DNA of 64,000 bases. It comes from Phytophthora quininea. Its lineage: Eukaryota > Oomycota > Peronosporomycetes > Peronosporales > Peronosporaceae. The DNA is taken from positions 620,001 to 684,000 of the forward strand of contig JAAVTG010000554.1 of NCBI GenBank assembly GCA_011947345.1, in the 5' to 3' direction. Within the stretch, counting starts at the first letter, position 1. Each line of letters opens with the position of its first letter. Shown in pieces: positions 11,770-21,649 of the stretch. Made by a program: the position numbers and the translations under genes. The notes under the pieces are model-generated. The model saw only the letters and a list, made by a program, of their open reading frames with translations. It was not told the origin of the DNA and did no database searches.

Positions 11770-14049
11770 ATGGATGAGTCGCTACTGGCCGTCAACGAGG
11801 ACCATCTCCACGCCGAAGAAGAAGACGAACTGCTCTGGAACGAGCTCAAGGACGACCACCGCGCGCCCCCATTTGGTGCAGGCCGTCAGGACGGAGATCT
11901 TGGCGGCCATGCGGGGCCCAATTCCCCCTAGGCGCGCCGCTTCCGTCCCTGCGAGTCAACGTCCACTTGCCAGCCATCTCCACGCTGTTCCGGGAGGTGC
12001 TGGACACCGCCAAGGCTGCGCTCCCCGGCGCTCGAGGACGCAACAATGGGCAGAGAGTCGCCCAGTCTCGCCAGAGCCTCGCACGTTCCTGATCGCTACG
12101 GCAACGTGGCGAATCTCGACGCATTCCTCATCACATTGTACAACTATTACTACCACAAAGGCTTCTGGAGCATCGTGGTGGTGGAGCTGGTGAGTCTCAT
12201 GACGGGACTCTTCAGTGTGTTGCTCTCGAGCTTCCTGCTGGGCTGTGTGCAGTGGGGGCCGCTATTGGAGTGTCATCGCCATCCGGAACAAGGAGGCTGT
12301 CATCAGGAGATGGAGCACTACATCACGTGTCGAGCGGACAATAACGGACTGTTGGGCCTCATTGGAGCCTTCTACTTTGCCATGTTCTCGGTGTACTGGC
12401 TGTCAAGAGCGTTCCAGCTGATCGGAACGTTGAGAGACACCAAGGACATGGAAGTCTTCTACAAGGAGAGACTGCACATTGACGAACGACAGGTGCAGAC
12501 AATTGCGTGGGATGAGGTGGTGACGAGGGTGCTGGATCTAGTGAACGGAGCGAATGCGCCTGTAAACATGCGGCAGCTGTCGTCATACAAGCTGCAGATC
12601 GATCCGGCGCTGCTGTCGTCGCCTCACGACTTTGCCAGGCGAATCATGCGGCGAGATAATTATCTCATTGCCTTTATGAACCACGCACTATTTCAAGGCA
12701 AGAATTTGCTCCCGACGTCGCTGCAGTTCCTGTCGACGTCGCAGATCATGTGCTCGCGCAACATGGAGGCCAATCTGAACATTTGTCTGCTGGATCAAAT
12801 GTTCGACGCGGACCTAAACCTGGCTCCGTCCGTGATCCACAATGTGGAGATGCTCAAGAAGCGCTTCGTGATTGCTGGAGTGCTCAACTTCGTGTTGGCG
12901 CCGTTCATTCTGCTTTACCGACTCTCGCGGTTCTTCTTCCTAGCAGCCCAAGAGTGGCAAACAAACCACGTCTATTACTTCGGCACGCGTCGTTGGTCCT
13001 CGTATGCGGTTTGGCGGTTCCGTGAATACAACGAGCTTCCCCACGTGATGGATGCGCGTATGGCGCGCTCGTATTCACTAGCGGATCGCTATCTGGGCAT
13101 GTTCCCCGCCGGCGCGCTTGCCATCATTGCCGGAGGTGTTTCTTTTGTGCAAGCTCTCTGATTGCCGTGCTGGTAATTGTGAGTCTACTAGAGGAGTCCG
13201 TCCTGCTCGAAACGACCCTGATGGGCCACGAGTTGCTCTGGTATCTCACGGTCGCGACCGGTGTCTTCGCCATGTCAAGAACTTTTACGACGTCGTCGTC
13301 TCCGTTTTTGGTGAATGGAGACTGCGAGGAAGCCATGATGCAGGTGTCTGCTGAGACGCACTACTTCCCAAAGGAATGGCGTGGCCAGTGCCACTCGTTT
13401 GAAGTGCGCGATGCCTTCACAGTGTTGTTCCCTTACAAAGCAGTGCTCTTCGCCCAGGAGTGCGTCTCAGTCTTGTTGGCTCCGTACATTCTGTGTGTGT
13501 CACTGCCCCGACTTGCTCGTGAGATTCTGCTGTTCCTCCGTACGCACTCGCTAGTACACCCGAGCACTGGTGCAGTGTGTCGGTTTGCCGAGTTTGACTT
13601 CAAGGAGTACGGCAACGACGCAAAGATGGAGAGCTCGTTCATTAACTTTAAGCAAAACCATCCCAAGTGGGTTGGAGCACAGGAGGGTGAGGCGCTAATG
13701 CAGCGACTCGGCAAGCTCAAGGAGGAAGAAATGGAGAAGTCGATGCGTATGGGTGACACCATGATGTACAGCAGTCACATGTCGATGTCCCAGCAGCTCA
13801 TGCAGTCCCAAGCCATCCAGAACGCGATGGGTGGGCGAATGAGCGGCTACATGCCACAGGACAACGAGTTCTACTGGCTGGAGAAGGTATGGTTATCATT
13901 ACGTTTGTTTTTGTTGTGGCTTTCCATGCTGACGTTGTGTATACCGTGTCTTGATCCAGCTACATCAGCAGGGCCGGCTGGGTGAATTGAGTTTGGACGG
14001 AATGAAGGGCAACCCTGCCGACAGCATTTCAAGTCTTGGCTCTCCGTAA
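11770..14049 (+). CDS. ATG9: Autophagy-related protein 9 (lipid scramblase), three frame breaks
   Basis: Atg9 is the polytopic scramblase that seeds and expands the autophagosome membrane with Atg2. Exons 11770-13886 and 13960-14049 (GT-AG intron). The N-terminus is acidic (HAEEEDELLWNEL). The core shows the family blocks NVANLDAFLITLYNYYYHKG, hydrophobic helices, MRRDNYLIAFMNHALF, VLAPFILLYRLSRFFFLAAQ, ARSYSLADRYLGMFPAGAL, EWRGQCHSFEVRDAF, PYKAVLFAQECVSVLLAPY and the hallmark KMESSFINFKQNHPKW. The tail is Met/Gln-rich and ends SSLGSP. The frame is broken at the C5 run 11934-11938, near 12088 and near 13145. With those restored the protein is about 736 residues, normal for Atg9. No conserved block is missing, so base-call error is more likely than a dead gene. 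Confidence 0.9.
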
Positions 14050-14182
14050 GCTGCGGCTCGTCCGTTAAGTATATATCCATGAAGTCATGCGTAATAGTGA
14101 AGTGACCTTCATGACCTGATCGTACAGAAGTGGCAATCGCCACGAACATTTGCACATTGCTACATACATGACCACGCTCGAG

Positions 14183-15956
14183 TTACGAGCATCGGAGCAG
14201 CGTATCGAACAATCGGTATCGAATCGCTTTCTGCTGCGTATTGCCATCAGCTGACGGTGGCAAACCGACCGAGTAAGACTTGATGCACCAGTGCAACGGC
14301 TGCGGTGTCTTCATCAGAGCAGCAAAGCGCTTTTCAACAGTGTCTTTGAGCTGGTGTTTATCTTCAAGTCGCACGGCGGGATGCCATGGAGGAAGTGTTC
14401 CTGCAGACACCACACATTGGGTTAGTGCATGCCGCGTGGAAATCTCTGAGCATATTTACTTACCGCGTCTTTGCCGTACACAATGACGCTCAAAGACCCA
14501 CTTGAATCCGTCACAGTCAGCGCAAAAGAGTAGATAAACTCTCCACTACGGTTGGCGATGGGTTTGCAGATTTTGTCAACGTCGGCCGGCCAGATACCGC
14601 TAACCCGAGCACGGCAGTGGAACTTCCGAGGCGTCTGCTTGGAGCTGAGCACCTCGGCCAGCATTGTTGCTGATACTTTCTGCTGAATGTGCTGAGGGAT
14701 AATTGTAGTGACCTCGCGAGAGCCAAGTGTACTGGATTCGCAACGTGGCTTGCTGGACGCGCTACATCTTGATCAACACTACCATGCGACGATACGCTGG
14801 GGTCGTTGGTCAACCGAACACGCTCCTGCACGTCTAGCACAAACTCTGGCAAGAGAACAAACGACGTCACCTCTCGAAAACGCAGCACCTCTCTCCCTGC
14901 AAGAGAAACTGCAGTCCCAGGAATTGGCTCATCGTTTCCAACCGCTAAGTTGCGAAAGCGACACCAGTGCGTTCGCATTTCTTCGACAAATCCCATTTCA
15001 CGTACGACGAGCCAGCAAGAGGACATGATGACTTCCTTCAGTAATCCGTGAGCAGGCACGGTCACACCGTTTTCCTGCAACGTTTGTTTAATGACTGGGT
15101 CTGACGCTGTAGCATTCCCTGAGCCATCCCAAACAGTGAGTCGAACGGGTTCTGAAGAATCGTCCACATAAAGGATGCGAACCACGAGATCGACAAAGTT
15201 TTCAGCAAACTTCAGCTCAGCTAGAGGTCTGGGGGCCTGTACACACCCTGCGGCAGCGTAATATCGCTCGCCAAGGTCTCTCGGGACCATTTTCTTTTGT
15301 GAGGCATAAACGGATAAGCTAATTAGAGATAATGGCGTCAACTGTAGCGAACAAGGTAGACTCACATCAACTCGCGAGCGCGTTCCTCATCCGAAGGCTC
15401 AAAGGTCCACGTTCCAGAGCACGTTTGTTGATCAAGCTGGCCGTTAGACGACTCTCGCAGTACAAGGTATCTGCTAAATCGTTCCCTGAATACAACAGTC
15501 GGTTGTTAACTATTGCTGTCACAACTAAAATTCCGCCAACTAACTTACGAGCTGACGCCTTGAATTTTGTCCTGGTATTGCTGCACTTTCATTTTGTGAA
15601 ACCGAATGATGTCGCCAACAAACTGCAGCGTATCGCTCAGTAAGTGTATAGACAATTTGCTCGCCCAGTCTAATCAACTATACCTTGATTTTGGGCATTT
15701 GCTCGACGTTCGGGTAAAACACGTTGATCTGAATAGCTTCCGAACGTTTAGGGCAACTCTCGTCGATGACGCTGACAGTCATCTGCACAGCCAAAGAGTC
15801 ATAAACCGTTTCTCAAACCTTGCTGGAGATGCAGACTTACGCAGAAGTCGCGTCCACCCGTCTTCTTCGGCAAGGAAACATTGACCACCACACCGTAAAT
15901 GTCGGCATCTCCAGTCACCAGTTCGGCCAACGGAGTGTAACGATAGGCAGGTTTCG
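14183..15956 (-). CDS. POT1: POT1-type telomere single-strand-binding protein (multi-exon, frame breaks)
   Basis: POT1 binds G-rich telomeric single strands through OB folds. Exons in order: 15841-15956 (KPAYRYTPLAELVTGDADIY), exon from 15782 down to 15684 (MTVSVIDESCPKRSEAIQ), 15549-15622 (GDIIRFHKMKVQQYQDKIQG, the POT1/Telo_bind signature), the exon starting at 15485 (RYLVLRESSNGQLDQQ), then OB2 (FAENFVDLVVRILYVDD, VRLTVWDGSG) and the C-terminal domain (KFHCRARVSGIWPADVDK, FALTVTDSSGSLSVIVYGKD), ending HWCIKSYSV and YRLFDTLL, which match the human POT1 C-terminus. Frame breaks sit at G5 (plus 15231-15235), near 14710 and at the intron boundary near 14410. The 5' end is uncertain: upstream exons at 16.15-16.84 kb may belong to the same gene. 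Confidence 0.82.
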
Positions 15957-16146
15957 CTATTTCGGCTCTACCAAGAGTTCGCTTGTTTTTCGCCTTACAG
16001 TACATGCATCACGGATGTTGGTCAGCGTTAAAGATGGCAAGATAAGCTCAACATTACCTTTTAGGAGGCGGGTGCACTGTTAAAGCCCGTCTCATTGCTG
16101 CCGCTGCGAAGTACGTCATGGTTAGATTTTCCTTGCTCTTCACAGT

Positions 16147-16839
16147 CATTTTCGCGACTCACAGTTGTACAGATCGCGCGTCTTGATAGTTTTACTTGGC
16201 TGGTACCGAAGCTGATCCGACTCTGGCAGACGCAGAGGTTCCTCGTATGCCACTTCAATGAGCAGACTCAGCGGATACGAGAACAACCGCGGGTGGCGCT
16301 CCAACGTTTTCTTCAGAATGTCTCGCTCTGCAACGACCACACATTGAACTCGCTCCTCCGTCTCCATCCCAGCCTCCCACTGTAAAGCCACCAACCCTCC
16401 GCCGCTGATGCGAAGTTTGTACTACAGAATAAAAACCATATTAGTTTTACTGATAAGACACTTGTGCGGAGAACACCTCCACTGACATGGCGTTTGAGGA
16501 ACTGCATCTTGGCCGCCCATTTGTCGTAGAAGAACACCAGACACGTCTCATGAGTCGCGCGTGTTATTCAAAATCATTTAGTTAAGGAAATAGCGATATA
16601 ATATCTCCAATTTGACAGGAACGGCAAAATATTGAGTGGAAAAGGATATGATTATCAACGGAGACCACAACAAGTTGTGACGCGTCCTGTCCGCAGGGCC
16701 CCACTCCCGGACCGAATACGCCGAGTTTCCCGTCACGTGGGGACGCACCACCGTCAGCTGTCGCAGTACGCAGCGACTGCAGCGGATATGCGCGTCGTAC
16801 GGTGCCGGTAACGACGCGCTCGCCGCGGACGAGCTCCAT
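16147..16839 (-). CDS. Unassigned exons upstream of the POT1-type gene
   Basis: ATG at 16837-16839 opens MELVRGERVVTGTVRRAYPL. A following exon encodes THETCLVFFYDKWAAKMQFL up to an intron with donor GTCAGT and acceptor TTCTGTAG near 16421. After it the frame continues YKLRISGGGLVALQWEAGM and RHPRLFSYPLSLLIEVAYEE, ending RDLYN before a GTGAGT donor near 16161. The alternating short hydrophobic strands look OB-like, but I do not recognise a family. Splicing from RDLYN to the first POT1 exon (acceptor GAAATAG at 15957) keeps frame (SKPAYRYTPL), so this may be an N-terminal extension of the POT1-type protein. The intervening intron would be about 200 bp, long for this window, so a separate gene is equally possible. 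Confidence 0.4.
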
Positions 16840-16959
16840 TTCCGCGAAAAATCAAACTTTGGCGCCAAAAACAATGAAAAAATCGTTTCTTTTTATCCAA
16901 GCTAAAACTAAAATGTAGACAAAACACGTGATCATTCAACGGACAAAGTTGTTTCCGCT

Positions 16960-18449
16960 CTACTTACGACGACGCTCCTCGTACTCGAGCTGGACCTCCT
17001 CGCTGGTCTTGCCCGCAGTCTCGGGCACGAGCTTGAGCGAGAGGAAGTAGAAGATGATGAGGAAGACCGTGAACGGCGTGTAGCTCCAGTCGTCCATGGC
17101 GTCCGCCAGGTACGGGTAGCCGACGCCCACGATGAGGTTGCACAGCCAGTTGGCACCGATGCAAATGGACGAACCGCTGGCGCGCACCGCGTCCGGGAAG
17201 ATGTCGGCGGTCATGACCCACACGAGCGGACCGAGCGTCACACCGAAGACGATGACGTAGAGCGCCGTGAAGACGATGGAGAGTGCAGACACGTCGATGA
17301 GGAAGGCGACAGTCATGCCGATGGACATGACGATCATGCCGGCGATACCCCAGAGGATCATGTTGCGGTTGCCGAAGCGCTCGGCGAGCACGCCCGTGAA
17401 GAAGGCCGGGAAGATGTTGATAAAGTCGATGATGAGCGTGCCGACGCGCGAGTCAGAGATACCGGCGTCCGAGAAGATGCTGCCGGAGTAGTAGAAGACG
17501 GCGTTGATACCCGAGAGCTGCTGCGTGCACGAGAGCAGCAGGGCGCTGAAGAACTGCAATCGGTACTTCGGCGACAGGATGGACTCAGCGGGCTCGTTGC
17601 TGGCGGCGAGACCGGCCTCGGTCTCGTTAGGCTTGTTGGACGCGTCGAGCCACGCCAGCGCCGTGTACACGTGCTCCTCGCCGTAGAGACGCGTGATGAC
17701 CTGCTTGGCCTCATCGCGACGGTTCTTCATGAGCAGCCACGCGGGGCTCTCGATCGCCATCGTGGGCGACAGCAGCATGTAGATGCCGGCCAGAACGATA
17801 GGGAACCCAGCCATGTAGCGCCATCCATCACCGCTGTCGGCGAAGAAGAAGCAAATGGCCGGCACCAAGATTCCCATAGTCGTGGAGATCTGCAGTCCGA
17901 GACCCAGATGTGCACGGAGGTGCGGCGGCGACAGCTCGTTCACGTAGGCACCGATGGTACCGGTGGCGGCACCCGACGCAATGCCGGAGACCATGCGGCC
18001 GACCGCGAACGGCCAGACACCGGACACGGACGCCTGGATGATGGCGCCGCCAATCATGAAAAACAGTTGACGAAGAGCAGCTTCTTGCGGCCCCACATAT
18101 CGCTGAAGTGGCCGCACAACAGACTGCCGACCATGGCGCCGAAGATCCAGGCGTTCACGGCGAAGGTCCACTCGAGCTTGGAGTGGCCGGGGAACAGGGT
18201 GCACGTGCCTTCGACGAGCGGGCGGACCTTGCAGGCGTCGGTGTCGTTGTAGTCAGACAGGTTGAGCTGCGAGGTGGACCATCCGCTCTGGAAGGGCTGC
18301 AGCAGTGCGAGCAGCACACTCGTGTAGAGGATGCGCTTGGGTTTAATCAGGAGCGCGGCGTTCTTGTTGGCATCGTCGAAGGCGTTGCTATCAGCCTTCG
18401 GCGTCGCCACTTGGGTGTAGACGGCATCGTCGTGTTCTTGCGTCGCCAT
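16960..18449 (-). CDS. MFS sugar transporter, copy 1 (one frame break)
   Basis: Twelve-helix major facilitator of the sugar porter (GLUT/HXT) type, predicted at the plasma membrane. ATG at 18447-18449. It is nearly identical to the intact copy at 20095-21576. Motifs: GHFSDMWGRKKLL between helices 2 and 3, GAYVNELSPPHLRAHLGLGL, VESPAWLL-type block (here IESPAWLLMKNRRDEAKQ), QQLSGINAVFYYSGSIF and a C-terminal PETAGKT. The reading frame falls out at the A run 18059-18063 (VNCF/FMIGG). The other copy has one more base at the same place, so restoring it gives 1,491 nt, 496 residues, the expected length. The two copies are divergent and about 1.6 kb apart. The exact sugar is not readable. Confidence 0.88.
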
Positions 18450-18511
18450 TGCTGCTTGAGGGCTGGCAGATGCAATGACTTTAGTCGACTGGAGTCACTT
18501 GGAGGCTGCTT

Positions 18512-18533
18512 GGGTAATTGGGAAGTGAGACTG
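18512..18533 (-). promoter_or_regulatory. INR/FPR-like core promoter of sugar transporter copy 1
   Basis: Read on the minus strand this is CAGTCTCACTTCCCAATTAC followed by CC, about 63-84 bp upstream of the start codon. It contains TCACTTCC (oomycete initiator type) followed by CCAATTACC (flanking promoter region type). The same string lies upstream of copy 2 although the surrounding intergenic sequence differs, which supports function. Confidence 0.6.
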
Positions 18534-20035
18534 CATTCGGGACGCGTTCGACTAGCATGGTAGACTACTCCATGTCGGTGCAGCACGGCATTGGTAGGTG
18601 CGGCAGCACCTCTTTGTCCCTGCAGGTTGAAGCAACGAAGCAACAGGATTCATGGAGGTGAGAACGTGGCCCTCCTTGTGTGATCGTAGAGCTGAGTGCA
18701 ACCACAGCTCCCTTGCGGCTCGGCGGAGAACTCTTTCAAAGTGTTTTTGAGTATGCCCTGCATGCAGATCGACATGATGGGATTACGCCAAGCAACAATT
18801 GAGATCCTCTTGGGACTCGTTCAGTTGATTTATTTCGCAAAGATAGGCAAGCTACTTACATGTATACCCGTTCGACCTACCCTGCCGCGACGGCAGTCGT
18901 CGCCGATTGCATCGATCCCTGGGCCACCGCTTGAGTGTGTTAAAGGTAGCAAAGTCAAGTTGGCACGGATGATTAAAAAGCTACGTACCCTCAACCCGAA
19001 CACCGAAAACGAACTCCTCTCACACTGCAGCTGAAGAAGTGAACTCCGCTTCTCTCTACAATGGCAACCAGATCGCCTTCGATCTAGAGCAAGCTCTTCA
19101 GCAATGACGCAGAACAAGACGGAGGGAACTGGGTGTTTCGAGGCGCGTCTGGTTTTGTCCAGAGCTGATTATTCCAGTTTCAAGGGCCCGCACTGGTGAT
19201 TACTTCGCCCATGCCCAGCCCCGGGGATCGTGAGCTCCGTGTTTCAGTTAACAAGACCCCCAAACTGCTGCTTTCTTGGGCGGCACACGGCAGATTTTTC
19301 GGGCTGGAATGACCAGCAAGTGCTCGCTGCTTTCTTCGCAATACGGGTGGAGGCGCCCAAAGACGTTAAACGCGCACAGCAACAGACGACGAGCTGTCTC
19401 TCTTTGTTAGCTGAATGACGCGCTGTTGAAGTTGGGACTCACAAAGCCGGACGCGTGTCAAAAGCGGGCGATCGACGATCTTCAGTTTTGCCTCGTCAGG
19501 GCAGCACCGGGACCTTCCTTGGCGTTGCCCAGCTGCAGGAATCGACCAGAGGCTCCGTTTCGGAGCCAGCTCCACCGACTCCATCATGGCAAATCAAGCT
19601 TTTCGGTTCACACCAGTCTTGCCGCTGTCTTCCTGTCACAAGAGCCCGATCTATGCGAGAATAAATCAACTCGCGCGCTGATCCAGATAGCCGTTGGAAG
19701 AGCTTCAACCAGAGCGCGCTCGACTGCAGCAATATTTGCCCAAAAGAACTGAGCAGGCACCACGCCACACCGTACGCTGGAAAGAGCCTCACGGGAGATC
19801 ACTGCGCAGATCACTTGCAATAAATTTGCAAAGAGCCGTTTGGGAAGACTCGGAATTTCCGAGTCGGAAACAAGAAAACAGTAAGCGAGGTGCCAATGAC
19901 TGCCAGTCACTGCAGTGGTCTGCTCCCCAAGCAGCGCACGCCGCAACACCTTCTTTACCGCTGCCAAACTTGAAGTACACATCAACCTGGTGCTTCGTTG
20001 CCAACCAGCAGCCCCGCCTGATCACAGCCATACTT
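18534..20035. other. Intergenic region between the divergent sugar transporters
   Basis: About 1.5 kb without a supported gene. Short open frames of about 60-125 codons occur on both strands but show no domain, no paralogue in the window and no consistent splicing. It probably holds upstream control elements for both transporters. Confidence 0.5.
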
Positions 20036-20057
20036 CAGTCTCACTTCCCAATTACCC
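20036..20057 (+). promoter_or_regulatory. INR/FPR-like core promoter of sugar transporter copy 2
   Basis: CAGTCTCACTTCCCAATTAC followed by CC, identical to the string upstream of copy 1 and placed 38-59 bp before the ATG. TCACTTCC fits the oomycete initiator and CCAATTACC resembles the flanking promoter region (one mismatch to the usual MWTTTNC). Transcription would begin within this stretch. Confidence 0.6.
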
Positions 20058-20094
20058 AAGCAACACTCAAGTGATTCCCATCAACTGAGCAGCC

Positions 20095-21576
20095 ATGACA
20101 CCGCAAGACAATGATGTCACCTACAACCAGTCGGCTACACCCAACAGCAACGTTTTCGACGATGCCAACAAGAACGCCGCGCTCCAGATCAAGCCCAATC
20201 GCATCCTCTACACGAGTGTGCTGCTCGCACTGCTGCAGCCCTTCCAGAGCGGATGGTCCACCTCGCAGCTCAACCTGTCTGACTACAACGACACCGACGC
20301 CTGCAAGGTCCGCCCGCTCGTCGAAGGCACGTGCACCCTGTTCCCCGGCCACTCCAAGCTCGAGTGGACCTTCGCCGTGAACGCCTGGATCTTCGGCGCC
20401 ATGGTCGGCAGTCTGTTGTGCGGCCACTTCAGCGATATGTGGGGCCGCAAGAAGCTGCTCTACGTCAACTGTTTCTTCATGATCGGCGGCGCCATCATCC
20501 AGGCGTCCGTGTCCGGTGTCTGGCCGTTCGCGGTCGGCCGCATGGTCTCCGGCATTGCGTCGGGTGCCGCCACCGGTACCATCGGTGCCTACGTGAACGA
20601 GCTGTCGCCGCCGCACCTCCGCGCGTACCTGGGTCTCGGACTGCAGATTTCCACGACCATCGGTATCTTGGTGCCGGCTATTTGCTTCTTCTTCGCCGAC
20701 AGCGGCGATGCATGGCGCTACATGGCTGGTTTCCCCATCGTTCTGGCCGGCATCTACATGCTGCTGTCGCCCTCGTTGGCGGTGGAGAGCCCCGCGTGGC
20801 TGCTCATGAAGAACCGTCGCGAGGAGGCCAAGCAGGTCATCACGCGTCTTTACGGCGAGGAGCACGTGCACACGGCGCTGCAGTGGCTTGACACATCCAA
20901 CAAGTCCAACGACGCCGAGGCTGGCGTCACTGCCAGCAACAAGCCCACTGAGTCCATCCTGTCGCCGAAGTACCGATTGCAGTTCTTCAGCGCCCTGCTG
21001 CTCTCGTGCACGCAGCAGCTCTCGGGTATCAACGCCGTCTTCTACTACTCCGGCAGCATCTTCTCGGACGCCGGTATCTCTGACTCGCGCGTCGGCACGC
21101 TCATCATCGACTTTATTAACATCTTCCCGGCCTTCTTCGCGGGCGTGCTCGCTGACCGCTTCGGCAACCGTAACGTGATCCTCTGGGGTATCGCCGGCAT
21201 GATCGTCATGTCCATCGGCATGACTGTCGCCTTCCTCATCGACGTGTCTGCACTCTCCATCGTCTTCACGGCGCTCTACGTCATCGTCTTCGGCGCGACG
21301 CTCGGTCCGCTCGTGTGGGTCATGACCGCCGACATCTTCCCGGACGCGGTGCGCGCCAGCGGTTCGTCCATTTGCATCGGTGCCAACTGGCTGTGCAACC
21401 TCATCGTGGGCGTCGGTTACCCGTACCTGGCAGACGCGTTGGACGACTGGAGCTACACGCCGTTCACGGTCTTCCTCATCATCTTCTACTTCCTCTCGCT
21501 CAAGCTCGTGCCCGAGACTGCGGGCAAGACCAGCGAGGAGATCCAGCTCGAGTATGAAGAGCGTCGTCGTAAGTAG
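20095..21576 (+). CDS. MFS sugar transporter, copy 2 (intact)
   Basis: Single-exon 493-residue sugar porter, intact from ATG to TAG. The N-terminal ~35 residues are polar, then twelve hydrophobic helices. Family signatures: DMWGRKKLLYV, AVGRMVSGIASGAATGTIG, GAYVNELSPPHLRAYLGLGL, VESPAWLLMKNRREEAKQ, FFSALLLSCTQQLSGINAVF, VMTADIFPDAVRASGSSI and PETAGKTSEEIQLEYEERR. An extracellular loop between helices 1 and 2 holds NLSDYNDTDACKVRP with a possible N-glycosylation site. It differs from copy 1 mainly at the N-terminus, in the central loop (residues ~265-285) and at scattered conservative positions, which points to a fairly recent inverted duplication. Proton-coupled hexose uptake is the usual role of this type; the substrate is inferred only at family level. 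Confidence 0.92.
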   Translation: MTPQDNDVTYNQSATPNSNVFDDANKNAALQIKPNRILYTSVLLALLQPFQSGWSTSQLNLSDYNDTDACKVRPLVEGTCTLFPGHSKLEWTFAVNAWIFGAMVGSLLCGHFSDMWGRKKLLYVNCFFMIGGAIIQASVSGVWPFAVGRMVSGIASGAATGTIGAYVNELSPPHLRAYLGLGLQISTTIGILVPAICFFFADSGDAWRYMAGFPIVLAGIYMLLSPSLAVESPAWLLMKNRREEAKQVITRLYGEEHVHTALQWLDTSNKSNDAEAGVTASNKPTESILSPKYRLQFFSALLLSCTQQLSGINAVFYYSGSIFSDAGISDSRVGTLIIDFINIFPAFFAGVLADRFGNRNVILWGIAGMIVMSIGMTVAFLIDVSALSIVFTALYVIVFGATLGPLVWVMTADIFPDAVRASGSSICIGANWLCNLIVGVGYPYLADALDDWSYTPFTVFLIIFYFLSLKLVPETAGKTSEEIQLEYEERRRK

Positions 21577-21649
21577 GAGTCGAGATGTTCAGGTTCTTTT
21601 AGCGCTTCAGAGTCAAGGTATCTTTGAAGCAATATAATGACTGTGTTTC

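Noticed and set aside
18534..20035. Mobile element or LTR between the sugar transporters
   Set aside because: No terminal repeats, target-site duplication or reverse-transcriptase/transposase sequence could be found.
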